Below, piece after piece: positions 14,802 through 22,767 of a stretch of 24,574 nt of DNA. Source of the stretch: a virus; the IMG/VR virus record IMGVR_UViG_3300028414_001312, positions 1 to 24,574 of that record; one strand, given 5' to 3'. Below the pieces are notes generated by a model. It was not told the origin of the DNA. It did not search any database and saw nothing but the letters and a program-made list of their open reading frames with translations. Numbering within the stretch: the first letter of the stretch is position 1; every line of letters starts with the position of its first letter. Made by a program: the position numbers and the translations under genes.

Positions 14802-15356
14802 ATGGAAGGACTATCCGAACGCGCCTATGCCGAGCATGCTGGAATCTCCCGCGGGGCTGTTCAGAAGGCCCGAAAGACCGGTCGGCTGGTGCTTTTTGCA
14901 GACGGGTCTATCAACGCGGTGGCCTCGGATGCGCGGCGTGGGGCTGCCACCGATCCGGATCAACAGATGCGCTCACGTAGTGGGTTTGGTGCAGCTGGTG
15001 ACGGTCCGGCAGTCTCCGGCCCCGGCGACAGCACGTCCTACATTAAGGCCCGGACGGCGCTAACCGTCTATCAGGCTCAGGAGCGTCAGCTCTCGATCCA
15101 AAAGAAAAAGGGCGTGTTGGTGGATCGCGCGCGGGCCGAGACTCTGGTGTTTCGTCTGGCCCGCCAAGAGCGGGATCTTTGGGTCACCTGGCCCACACGC
15201 GTGGCGGCGCTCATGGCCGCACACTTGTCCGCAGACATGGAGAAGGCATCCGGCAAGGCGGTGACGATCGAGACTGCAATCTTGCAGAGGGTGTTGGAAA
15301 CCCATGTCCGAGAGCAGCTCGACGCCCTCGCAGACCTCAGGGTCTCGCTTGCATGA
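14802..15356 (+). CDS. Phage terminase small subunit (Nu1-like)
   Basis: 184-residue packaging protein. The N-terminus (about 1-40) is a winged helix-turn-helix (LSERAYAEHAGISRGAVQKA) of the kind that binds cos or pac DNA, a linker rich in Ala/Gly/Ser/Asp follows (about 45-80), and the rest is a helical oligomerisation and large-subunit-contact region (ALTVYQAQERQL, RLARQERDLWVTWP). It recognises phage DNA and recruits the large subunit, whose gene overlaps its end. The ribosome site is weak; the nearest GAGG is 14 bases away, so the start at 14802 is likely but not certain. Confidence 0.85.
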   Translation: MEGLSERAYAEHAGISRGAVQKARKTGRLVLFADGSINAVASDARRGAATDPDQQMRSRSGFGAAGDGPAVSGPGDSTSYIKARTALTVYQAQERQLSIQKKKGVLVDRARAETLVFRLARQERDLWVTWPTRVAALMAAHLSADMEKASGKAVTIETAILQRVLETHVREQLDALADLRVSLA

Positions 15357-17349
15357 TAGAGAAGGAAAAGATGACCACGATCTGACCACCGGCCTCGATC
15401 TCGGGTTTGACGGCGCCCAGGACGTCCTGCGTGCCTGGCGCCGGGGCATGCGGCCTGATGCAGACCTCACTGTGTCGGAATGGGCGGACAAGCATCGTTG
15501 GCTGTCGTCGCGGGCGGCAGCAGAACCCGGTCGGTATCGCACGGCTCGCGCGCCATATCTGCGCGCCATTATGGATGCGCTGTCGCCAAACCACCCAGCA
15601 CAGCGGATCAGCTTCATGAAGGCCGCCCAAGTCGGGGCTACCGAGGCAGGGAACAACTGGATCGGTTTCGTGATCCATCACGCGCCGGGCCCGATGCTGG
15701 CGGTGCTGCCTACTGTGGAGATGGCCAAGCGAACATCGCGGGGCCGGATCGATCCGCTGATCGAGGACAGCCCGGCGCTGAAAGAACGCGTCCAGCCGGC
15801 GCGATCGCGTGATGCCGGCAACTCGATGCTTTCAAAGGAATTCCCAGGCGGCATTCTGGTGCTGACCGGGGCTAACAGCGCTACCGGCCTGCGCTCGATG
15901 CCGGCCCGATATGTGTTTCTCGATGAGGTCGATGCCTATCCGGCCTCAGCTGACGAAGAAGGCGATCCGGTCAGCCTGGCTGAAGCACGAACCACAACCT
16001 TTGCGCATAGGCGCAAGGTGTTCATGGTCTCGACCCCGACAATCCGAGGATTGTCACGTATTGAACGAGAGTTCGAGGCTAGTGACCAGCGACGGTACTT
16101 TGTGCCGTGTCCGCATTGTGGTCATATGCAATGGCTGCAATTCGAGCGGCTCCGCTGGGACAAGGGAAAGCCAGAAACGGCGGCCTATGCCTGCGAGGGA
16201 TGTGACCGACCCATCGCCGAGCACCACAAGACGGACATGATGGCGCGAGGTGAATGGCGGGCGACGGCGACCAGTTCTGATCCAAACGCGATCGGCTTTC
16301 ACCTCTCGGCGCTCTATTCGCCGATCGGCTGGAAAACTTGGGAGCAGATCGCGCGGGACTGGCTGGCGGCCCAAGGATCAGACGAGATGCTGCGTGCGGC
16401 GCGCAACACGCTTCTCGGCGAGACCTGGGTTGAAAGTGGCGATGCGCCGGAATGGCAGCGGCTTGCGGATCGGCGTGAGGCATATGCTGCGCAGATCCCC
16501 CTCGGCGGGCTGTTCCTGACCGCCGGTGCTGACGTCCAGAAGGACCGCATCGAGGTCGATGTCTGGGCTTGGGGCCGTGGGCTCGAAAGCTGGCTCGTCG
16601 ATCACATCGTCATTCCAGGCGGTCCTGGTGATCCGGCCTGCTGGCAAGCACTGACAGAACTGCTCGGTCAAACCTGGGTGCATGAGAACGGCGCGGTAAT
16701 GCCTCTCGCCAAGCTCGCGATCGACACTGGGTATGAAACCTCTGCCGTCTACGCCTGGGCGCGGGCCCAAGGCATTGCGCAGGTTGCACCTGTGAAAGGT
16801 TTGCAGGGGTTCAACCGCGCAACACCGGTATCGGGGCCAACCTTTGTCGATGCGACCGTCAATGGTCGGAAACTAAAGCGTGGGGCGCGGCTCTGGACCG
16901 TGGCCACGGCCACCTTCAAGGCCGAGACCTATCGCTACCTTCGACTTGAGCGGCCCTCGGACGAGGATCGCACACTGGGTGTGCCCAATCCGGCGGGCAC
17001 GATCCACCTGCCCGATTGGGCAGACAGCGAATGGCTCAAGCAACTGGTGGCCGAACAGCTGGTCACCATCCGCGACCGACGCGGCTACGCCCGCCAAGAA
17101 TGGCAAAAGATGCGCGAGAGGAACGAGGCGCTGGACACAAGGGTCTATGCGCGGGCGGCCGCGTGGATCCTCGGTGCCGACCGTTTCGACGAACGCATGT
17201 GGCGTCAGTTGGAGAAACAGGCCGGCGTGGAGACGGCTGTCCCAGCGCAGGGTGCCGAGCCCGATAAATCGACCGAACCGCAAGCAGGGCGGATCGCATC
17301 GCCCCGGCGGCGCGGCTGGAAGATCAGCACGCCAAAATACATGGAATGA
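15304..17349 (+). CDS. Phage terminase large subunit, GpA family
   Basis: Packaging ATPase and nuclease that cuts concatemers and drives DNA into the prohead; up to 681 residues. From the upstream ATG: divergent Walker A around K106-AAQVGAT, Walker B FLDE with Asp207-Glu208, a zinc ribbon C269-x2-C272 / C297-x2-C300, and nuclease acidic residues Asp410 (GADVQKDRIEVDVW) and Asp474 (AIDTGYETSAV). The body is clearly intact. The start is doubtful: ATG 15304 overlaps the small subunit by 53 bases, an in-frame TTG is at 15349, and an ATG with a strong ribosome site at 15371 is in the wrong frame and ends after four codons. Homology-like sequence begins near residue 36 (FDGAQDVLRAWRRG). Confidence 0.93.
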   Translation: MSESSSTPSQTSGSRLHDREGKDDHDLTTGLDLGFDGAQDVLRAWRRGMRPDADLTVSEWADKHRWLSSRAAAEPGRYRTARAPYLRAIMDALSPNHPAQRISFMKAAQVGATEAGNNWIGFVIHHAPGPMLAVLPTVEMAKRTSRGRIDPLIEDSPALKERVQPARSRDAGNSMLSKEFPGGILVLTGANSATGLRSMPARYVFLDEVDAYPASADEEGDPVSLAEARTTTFAHRRKVFMVSTPTIRGLSRIEREFEASDQRRYFVPCPHCGHMQWLQFERLRWDKGKPETAAYACEGCDRPIAEHHKTDMMARGEWRATATSSDPNAIGFHLSALYSPIGWKTWEQIARDWLAAQGSDEMLRAARNTLLGETWVESGDAPEWQRLADRREAYAAQIPLGGLFLTAGADVQKDRIEVDVWAWGRGLESWLVDHIVIPGGPGDPACWQALTELLGQTWVHENGAVMPLAKLAIDTGYETSAVYAWARAQGIAQVAPVKGLQGFNRATPVSGPTFVDATVNGRKLKRGARLWTVATATFKAETYRYLRLERPSDEDRTLGVPNPAGTIHLPDWADSEWLKQLVAEQLVTIRDRRGYARQEWQKMRERNEALDTRVYARAAAWILGADRFDERMWRQLEKQAGVETAVPAQGAEPDKSTEPQAGRIASPRRRGWKISTPKYME

Positions 17350-17352
17350 TGA

Positions 17353-17562
17353 ATGACCCTCGACGAGCTAAAACTCCGCCACAGCGCGCTCTTGGCCGCG
17401 CGCTACAGCGGCACGCGGTCGGTCAGCTATGACGGCAAGACCGTAAACTACGGGACCGACGCCGAGCTTGCCGCGGCCATAGGCGATGTCGAACGGCGCA
17501 TTGCGAAACTCGAACGCGGCGCTGGGCGTGTGCTACGCCCCTTTGCTGTGAAAGACCTCTGA
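17353..17562 (+). CDS. Head-tail joining protein, gpW-like
   Basis: 69-residue helical protein of the size and position of lambda gpW, between terminase and portal genes. It has an N-terminal helix LDELKLRHSALLAARYSG, a short hairpin with SVSYDGKTVNYGT, and a second helix DAELAAAIGDVERRIAKLE, matching the gpW fold pattern. gpW seals the portal after packaging and prepares the head for tail attachment. ATG 17353 follows the terminase stop by three bases, and its stop overlaps the portal start as TGATG. Confidence 0.85.
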   Translation: MTLDELKLRHSALLAARYSGTRSVSYDGKTVNYGTDAELAAAIGDVERRIAKLERGAGRVLRPFAVKDL

Positions 17563-19058
17563 TGAACTGGCGGCAGCGCCTCGGCGCCTTCATCGGCGGG
17601 TTTGATGCTGGACAGCAACATCGGCGACTGCGCGGGTTCCAAGCGACCCGCGCGCATGTGAATGCGCTGATCGCCGCCTCGGGGCCTGACATCACCGCTC
17701 GCGCCCGCTGGCTCGTGCGCAACAACGGCTATGCCGCGAATGCAGTCGAAAGCTGGGCGGCGAATACCGTGGGCGACGGGATCAAGCCGATCTCAAAACT
17801 CGCCGATGCCGCGCGGAAGGAAGAGCTGCAGCGGCTTTGGCTCGCCTGGACCGATGAGGCCGATGCCGAGGGCTTGACGGATTTCTACGGGCTACAGCGC
17901 CGGGCGGCGCGCGAGGTGTTTCTGGCGGGTGAGGTCTTTGTTCGTATCCGGCCGCGGCGGGTGGAGGACGGCCTCACGGTTCCGCTCCAACTGCAAATGC
18001 TGCCCTCGGAAATGCTGCCGCTGCATGAAACAGGCGTGGCGCGGAATGGCAACGCGATCCGGCAGGGCATCGAGTTTGACCGAATTGGACGTCGCGTCGC
18101 CTATCACTTTTTCCGCCGCCACCCAGGCGACAGCACTGATCCAGGTCTCTCCGGTGAGATTGTTCGAGTGCCTGCCTCGGAGGTGATCCACGTCATCGAC
18201 CCAGTCGAGGGTGGTCAGCTGCGCGGCGTGTCGAAACTGGCCCCGGCGATCGTGAAGTTGTTCCTTTTGGATCAATACGACGACGCGGAGTTGGACCGGA
18301 AAAAGGTCGCCGCGATGTACGCGATGTTCGTGACCTCGCCCGCCCCGGAGAACCCGCTCGCCCCCTTGGACGACGAGGAGATGCCAGCAGGCGTCGAGAT
18401 CAGCCCAGGCCAGATCGTGCGGCTGGATCCGGGTGAAGATGTGACGGTTGGCCAGCCCGCGGACAGCGGGGCGACCTATGAGCCGTTCCAGTACCGGACG
18501 CTGCTGCAGATCTCAGCAGCACTTGGCATCCCTTACCCCTATCTCGCCAATGATATGGTGAAGGGTAACTTCTCGAACTCGCGCCTGGCGCTGATCGAAT
18601 TCCGCCGGCGCGTCTCTGCCTGGCAGCATTCGGTGATGGTCTATCAGCTTTGTCGGCCCGTCTATGCACGCTGGCTGGATTTGGCCGTTCTGTCGGGCAC
18701 GCTGTCCCTGCCCGGCTATGAGGCCGACCGCCCACGAATGCTGGCCGCCGATTGGCTGCCCACGAAATGGGACTGGGTCGATCCGCTGAAAGACGCCAAT
18801 GCTGAAATCGCACAGATCGAGGCGGGGCTGAAATCTCGCACTCAGGCCATCGCCGAGCGCGGCTATGACGCCGAGCAGGTCGATCGCGAGATTGCGGCAG
18901 AGCGGGAACGTGAACGCGCGCTGGGCCTCGATTTCCGGCGGCCTGGCTCCCCCGCGCAGGGCGTCCAGGCCATATCGGACGAGGGAGAGCAACCAGAGAC
19001 CGAAGATGAAGCCGATGACGCGGAAGACCGCCCGCGCGCTGACGAGGACCAACCCTGA
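17562..19058 (+). CDS. Phage portal protein, lambda family
   Basis: 498-residue portal, normal length for lambda gpB-type portals. Landmarks are ARWLVRNNGYAANAVESW near residue 47, the conserved GEVFVRIRPRR region near residue 122, VIHVIDPVEGGQLRGVS near 208, and GATYEPFQYRTLLQISAALGIPY near 305. The C-terminus is very acidic (DEADDAEDRPRADEDQP), typical of a flexible tail. Portals form the dodecameric ring at one head vertex through which DNA enters and leaves. TGATG joins it to the gpW-like gene, and its own stop again shares a base with the protease start. Confidence 0.95.
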   Translation: MNWRQRLGAFIGGFDAGQQHRRLRGFQATRAHVNALIAASGPDITARARWLVRNNGYAANAVESWAANTVGDGIKPISKLADAARKEELQRLWLAWTDEADAEGLTDFYGLQRRAAREVFLAGEVFVRIRPRRVEDGLTVPLQLQMLPSEMLPLHETGVARNGNAIRQGIEFDRIGRRVAYHFFRRHPGDSTDPGLSGEIVRVPASEVIHVIDPVEGGQLRGVSKLAPAIVKLFLLDQYDDAELDRKKVAAMYAMFVTSPAPENPLAPLDDEEMPAGVEISPGQIVRLDPGEDVTVGQPADSGATYEPFQYRTLLQISAALGIPYPYLANDMVKGNFSNSRLALIEFRRRVSAWQHSVMVYQLCRPVYARWLDLAVLSGTLSLPGYEADRPRMLAADWLPTKWDWVDPLKDANAEIAQIEAGLKSRTQAIAERGYDAEQVDREIAAERERERALGLDFRRPGSPAQGVQAISDEGEQPETEDEADDAEDRPRADEDQP

Positions 19059-20479
19059 TGCTCCATGCCCGCATTGCTGCACGCGCATTCAACACACCGC
19101 TGCTGGTCGAACCCACCAAGGCCATGGCGTTTCTATCAGGGCTCGGGCCGCGCATCCTCGGACGACGAGTGGACATGACGGAGAGTGGCGAAACGCCAGA
19201 TGGCGCTGCCAGTCTCCCCGCCCGCGCCAGCATACTCGCTGGGAACCTTGCCGAGCGCCTGCAGCAACATGGCAATGCACCCTACCCGGTCGTAGACGGC
19301 ATCGCCGTGATCGAGATCGCAGGCGTATTGATCCATCGTGGCGGCTGGATCGGACAGTCCTCGGGCCAGACCAGCTATGAGGGGATCGCGGCGCAGATCG
19401 AGGCGGCGGCAAGTGATCCTGCGGTGCGCGCCATTGCATTGGAAATCGATAGTTTCGGGGGCGAAGTGGCCGGCGTTTTTGACCTCGCCGATCGCATTCG
19501 GGCGATCCGGGGTACAAAGCCCGTCTGGGCCTTCGTCGCCGAACATGCCTTCTCTGCAGGCTATGCGCTGGCCTCCCAAGCCGATCGCATCCTTTTACCG
19601 CGCACCGGCGCCGTGGGCAGTATCGGGGTTGTCGTCATGCATGCCGACCTCAGCGGTCAGCTCGATCAAGACGGCGTGCGCGTCACGCTGGTCCATTCCG
19701 GCCAGCACAAGGTCGATGGCAATCCCTATGAGCCGCTGCCCGAGAACGTGCGCGATGACATCCAGCGCGAGATCGATGTGCTGCGGTTCCTCTTCGCCGA
19801 GACTGTCGCCGCGGGCCGCGCTGGGCGGCTGAGCCAGGACGCAGCGCTGGCGACCGAGGCTGCGACCTTCCGCGGGACGGATGCCATCGCCACAGGCCTC
19901 GCCGATGAGGTGATCGACCTCACCCGTGGCTTTGCCCGCTTTCGCGAAAGCCTGTCTGCCCCATCACCCACCGCGCGGCTGCCCCGCGCCAGTCATCCCC
20001 GAGCAAAGGAGGCCGCCATGAGCGCCACAACTGACGCCACTGAGGCAAATACGGAAATCAGAGATGCCGAGGACACCGTGCTGGAGAGCGCGACTGAACA
20101 AGATGAGCAGGAAGCTGAACAAAGCGTGCAGGAAGAAGACCCCGCGCCCGTCGCAGCTGCCGCGCCTTTGCCCGCCCCGGCGGCTGCGCAACCCAGCAAT
20201 CTGGCGGACCTGTCGGCGCAGCTTCGCGAGGCGGCAGCGGAGATCGCCGAGATCGCGGCGCAAGCAGGTCGCCTCGGGGTCGCAATCGATGCTGCGAAAG
20301 CACTTCGCGATGGTACAGCGCCAGAAGCCCTCCGCAAACTGGTCCTTCAGCGCGCCGCAGCGTCGGCGGATGCCCGCGATATCGTTGCGGCGCCACCCTC
20401 TCCTGTTCTCCCCAAATCCGCTGAAAGCCCGATTGTGGCTGCCGCGAAGAAGGCTGCCTCGGCGGGCAGCAGGGGCTGA
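19058..20479 (+). CDS. S49-family prohead protease (gpC-like) with C-terminal scaffold
   Basis: 473-residue protein. Residues about 75-305 form a SppA/S49 serine protease: GVLIHRGG, the SFGGEV oxyanion region, nucleophile Ser166 in AFSAGYALAS and general base Lys218 in SGQHKVDGNPYEPL. Residues about 320-473 are acidic, Ala/Glu-rich and helical, as in scaffold proteins. In lambda the gpC protease and the scaffold Nu3 share this plan, and the protease matures portal and scaffold inside the prohead. The N-terminal 40 residues look disordered. ATG 19058 abuts the portal stop. An internal start (see the scaffold entry) should give a separate shorter product. A terminator follows the stop closely. 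Confidence 0.94.
   Translation: MLHARIAARAFNTPLLVEPTKAMAFLSGLGPRILGRRVDMTESGETPDGAASLPARASILAGNLAERLQQHGNAPYPVVDGIAVIEIAGVLIHRGGWIGQSSGQTSYEGIAAQIEAAASDPAVRAIALEIDSFGGEVAGVFDLADRIRAIRGTKPVWAFVAEHAFSAGYALASQADRILLPRTGAVGSIGVVVMHADLSGQLDQDGVRVTLVHSGQHKVDGNPYEPLPENVRDDIQREIDVLRFLFAETVAAGRAGRLSQDAALATEAATFRGTDAIATGLADEVIDLTRGFARFRESLSAPSPTARLPRASHPRAKEAAMSATTDATEANTEIRDAEDTVLESATEQDEQEAEQSVQEEDPAPVAAAAPLPAPAAAQPSNLADLSAQLREAAAEIAEIAAQAGRLGVAIDAAKALRDGTAPEALRKLVLQRAAASADARDIVAAPPSPVLPKSAESPIVAAAKKAASAGSRG
20018..20479 (+). CDS. Nested capsid scaffold (Nu3-like), in-frame internal start
   Basis: AAAGGAGG at 20005-20012 lies five bases before an ATG at 20018 that is in frame with the protease (residue 321). 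The product would be 153 residues: acidic, Ala/Glu/Gln-rich and almost free of Cys/Trp, with a coiled-coil-like stretch (LADLSAQLREAAAEIAEIAA). This copies lambda, in which Nu3 is made from a nested start in gene C and directs capsid assembly before being cleaved. The strength of the ribosome site is the main evidence. Confidence 0.75.
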   Translation: MSATTDATEANTEIRDAEDTVLESATEQDEQEAEQSVQEEDPAPVAAAAPLPAPAAAQPSNLADLSAQLREAAAEIAEIAAQAGRLGVAIDAAKALRDGTAPEALRKLVLQRAAASADARDIVAAPPSPVLPKSAESPIVAAAKKAASAGSRG

Positions 20480-20514
20480 ACCGCCCGCCCCAAGCAGCTG
20501 ACCGCCCACCTGAT

Positions 20515-20550
20515 CCCCCGCCGTTCCTCCCCGGCGGGGGATTTCTTTTT
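20515..20550 (+). terminator. Rho-independent terminator between scaffold and decoration genes
   Basis: CCCCCGCCG (20515-20523) pairs perfectly with CGGCGGGGG (20532-20540) around an 8-base loop, followed by ATTTCTTTTT. It sits inside the morphogenesis operon before the most abundant head proteins. It may lower upstream read-through, or act as an mRNA 3'-end or processing barrier for the highly expressed downstream genes. Confidence 0.85.
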
Positions 20551-20576
20551 GACCCCCAAATCTTCGGAGATTGCCC

Positions 20577-20957
20577 ATGTCCGTGCTGACCCAACCGCCC
20601 ACGATGGGCGATGTCCTCAAATACGAGCTGAACCCCAACTTCACCCGCGAGACCGTCACACTGTTGGCTGGCACCAGCTACCCGGTCGGCGCTGTACTCG
20701 GTCGCATCACCGCGAGCGGCAAGATGAAGCTCAGCACCGCCACAGGCACTGACGGGGCTCAGAACGCGGCCGCTGTCCTGCTTTACGACGTCGACGCGAC
20801 AGCGGCTGATGCGACCGGCATCGTCGTCCTGCGCGGCCCCGCCATCGTCTCGAAAGCGGCGCTCGTCTTCGACGCCAGTGTCGATGACGCAGCCAAGACG
20901 GCGGCCAAACACGCCCAGTTGACCGCGCTCGGCATCATCCCACGCGACGCCGCCTGA
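20577..20957 (+). CDS. Head decoration protein, gpD-like
   Basis: 126-residue protein of the lambda gpD/phage P21 SHP type: N-terminal SVLTQPPTMGDVLKYELN, then a beta-rich body with GTSYPVGAVLGRITASGK, LSTATGTDGAQNAAAVLLYDV and GIVVLRGPAIVSKAAL. Such proteins trimerise on the outside of the expanded capsid and lock it. Place and order (scaffold, D, E) match lambda. ATG 20577 has a GGAGA ribosome site six bases upstream; an in-frame TTG at 20571 is less likely. It precedes the capsid gene by 40 bases. Confidence 0.92.
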   Translation: MSVLTQPPTMGDVLKYELNPNFTRETVTLLAGTSYPVGAVLGRITASGKMKLSTATGTDGAQNAAAVLLYDVDATAADATGIVVLRGPAIVSKAALVFDASVDDAAKTAAKHAQLTALGIIPRDAA

Positions 20958-20997
20958 TCCGGCCGCAAGATTCCTCCCCTCATTCCCGGAGTTCCCC

Positions 20998-22020
20998 ATG
21001 ACTATCACGCGCAACCCGTTTGACGCGGGCGGCTACTCGCTCGCTGAGATGACGCAGGCCATCAACATCCTGCCCAACCTCTACACACGCCTCGGCCAGA
21101 TCGGCCTCTTCCGCTTTGAAGGCGTCACCCAGCGCTCGATCGTCATCGAACAGCGCCAAGGCGTCTTGAGCCTGCTGCCCTCGGTCCCGCTAGGCGCGCC
21201 TGCCACTGTCGGCACGCGCGAGCAGCGCTCGATGCGCAGCTTCGCCCTGCCCTGGATCCCGCATGACGATGTGATCCTGCCCGCCGATATCCAGGGCATG
21301 CCCGCGCTGGGCCTATCCGATGCGGCTGACCCGCTGGTCGAGGTGATGAACCGCAAGCTGACGCTGATGCGCCGCAAGCATGCCCAGACCCGCGAATACA
21401 TGGAGATGAACGCTCTCAGGGGCATCGTGAAGGACGGCGCGGGCACGACCCTCTACAACTACTTCACCGAATTCGGCATCGAACAGATCTCGGTCGACTT
21501 CGTCTTCGGCACCGCCGGAACGAACATTCAGGGCAAGGTCCGAACCGTCCTTCGCGGGATTGAGGACAGCCTTCTCGGCGAGACCATGACCACGGCGCAC
21601 GCGCTGGTAAGTTCGGAGTTCTTCGACAAGCTAATCAGCCACCCGAAGACCGAAGAGGCGTACAAGTTCTTCTCCGCCACCGGCGGTCAGCCGCTTCGCG
21701 AGGATATGCGTCGGGCCTTCCCCTTCGCAGGGATTCTCTTTGAGGAATATAACGGTTCGGTCACGCTCTCAAACGGCACTTCGGAGCGTCTGATCCCCGC
21801 GGGCGAAGGCATCGCCTTCCCGCTTGGCACCTTCGACACCTTCACCACTTATGGCGGACCGGCCAACTTGCTGGAGACGGCCAACACCGTGGGCCTGCCG
21901 CTTTATGCGCGGCAGATGATGGACACTAAAGGCCGCTGGATCGATCTCATGACCGAGGCTTCGATCCTGCCGGTGAACAAGCGCCCGCGGCTGGCAATCC
22001 GGATCTTCAGCTCGAACTGA
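20998..22020 (+). CDS. Major capsid protein, gpE-like (HK97 fold)
   Basis: 340-residue protein, the length of lambda gpE. It starts MTITRNPFDAGGYSLAEMTQAIN and contains RIGQIGLFRFEGVTQRSIVI-type text near the N-terminus, a long helix (NRKLTLMRRKHAQTREYMEM), and a conserved end with GPANLLETANTVGLPLYARQ. It forms the icosahedral shell. A GGAG ribosome site lies seven bases ahead of the ATG. The next gene starts 12 bases after its stop. Composition matches the neighbours, so this is core phage sequence. Confidence 0.94.
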   Translation: MTITRNPFDAGGYSLAEMTQAINILPNLYTRLGQIGLFRFEGVTQRSIVIEQRQGVLSLLPSVPLGAPATVGTREQRSMRSFALPWIPHDDVILPADIQGMPALGLSDAADPLVEVMNRKLTLMRRKHAQTREYMEMNALRGIVKDGAGTTLYNYFTEFGIEQISVDFVFGTAGTNIQGKVRTVLRGIEDSLLGETMTTAHALVSSEFFDKLISHPKTEEAYKFFSATGGQPLREDMRRAFPFAGILFEEYNGSVTLSNGTSERLIPAGEGIAFPLGTFDTFTTYGGPANLLETANTVGLPLYARQMMDTKGRWIDLMTEASILPVNKRPRLAIRIFSSN

Positions 22021-22032
22021 GGCCGCTGAGAT

Positions 22033-22344
22033 ATGACGGTCTTTGCCGTGGCCCTCGATCTGCTCTTCGCTGATCCGAACCTCGCCCACGAGGCTTGGCA
22101 TCGTGACAGCGAAGGGCAGTTCACCCGCATCCGCATCATCATGCGTCGTAGTGATGATGTGACCACGTTTGGGGCCGCGCGTCTGGTGTCAGAGACTATG
22201 CGCTTTGATGTGCGCGTCTCGGAACTCCCCGCGCCCCGCCCCGATGAACAGATCCTCATTGGAGACGAAACCTTCCTGATCCAAGGCGAGCCGATCCGCG
22301 ATCGGGAGCGCTTGATCTGGACAATAACAGTATCACTGGCTTGA
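22033..22344 (+). CDS. Head-tail attachment protein, gpFII-like
   Basis: 103-residue protein directly after the capsid gene. It is beta-rich, with FTRIRIIMRRSDDV, MRFDVRVSELPAPRPDEQILIGDETFLIQG split by Pro-rich turns, and a closing strand RERLIWTITVSLA. Length and place fit lambda gpFII, which joins the filled head to the tail. Assignment rests mainly on position and size. The next rightward gene would be expected to follow directly, but 423 bases holding a leftward gene intervene. Confidence 0.72.
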   Translation: MTVFAVALDLLFADPNLAHEAWHRDSEGQFTRIRIIMRRSDDVTTFGAARLVSETMRFDVRVSELPAPRPDEQILIGDETFLIQGEPIRDRERLIWTITVSLA

Positions 22345-22371
22345 AACATGAAACCTGTCCGAGCGACAGCA

Positions 22372-22665
22372 TCAATCGTCGGCCGCAGCTGCTTCAATAA
22401 GCTCTCTAACCTTTTCAAAGGTATCCGGGGCATCGTTCGAGCCTGATGACCTTAGCTTGAGCTGGGGAGTATTGATCTTCAACGACCAGGAAAATCCATC
22501 ACAAACTTCGAGATTATCGTATTGCTTTCGCCAATCTGAAACACCAATGCGTTGGAGCGATCGGATTACGACTTCCCATTTTGTGTTCTGTGGCGTGAGC
22601 ACGATTGGCTCTTTGAGAAGCCCTGGCATGAAATTCAATTCAAATACAATGTAAGGGGGCTGCAT
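22372..22665 (-). CDS. Leftward single-gene insertion (moron), unknown protein
   Basis: 97-residue protein on the strand opposite to the surrounding head-tail genes. Sequence features: hydrophobic N-terminal strand PPYIVFELNFMPGLL, KWEVVIRSLQRIGVSDWRKQYD, FSWSLKINTPQLKL and an acidic helical end (TFEKVRELIEAAAADD). No family recognised. It is clearly less GC-rich than its neighbours. ATG 22665 was chosen over an in-frame TTG at 22677 because a GGAG ribosome site lies at the right distance. A weak promoter (TTGTTG 22721-22726, 17 bases, TTTAAG 22698-22703, minus strand) is possible. Placement between FII-like and tail genes is typical of a moron expressed from the lysogen. Confidence 0.75.
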   Translation of the reverse strand: MQPPYIVFELNFMPGLLKEPIVLTPQNTKWEVVIRSLQRIGVSDWRKQYDNLEVCDGFSWSLKINTPQLKLRSSGSNDAPDTFEKVRELIEAAAADD

Positions 22666-22767
22666 CAGTGGCTCCAAAGGCTTTTTCCTTGGGAAAGCTT
22701 AAACTCCCCATGCACTCACGCAACAACGCAAGTTTTTCACCATGCAAAAGCGTTCCTACAGGCTCTG

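Noticed and set aside
18400-19275. 291-codon minus-strand frame over portal and protease genes
   Set aside because: Arg/Ser/Pro-rich shadow of the portal gene, opposite two certain genes.
20058-21014. 318-codon minus-strand frame over scaffold, decoration and capsid start
   Set aside because: It crosses three supported genes and a terminator, and shows no domain.
22552-22767. Extension of the DUF6441 gene to an upstream ATG
   Set aside because: The extra 72 residues lie largely opposite the leftward moron and do not resemble the family; family-like sequence starts at 22768.
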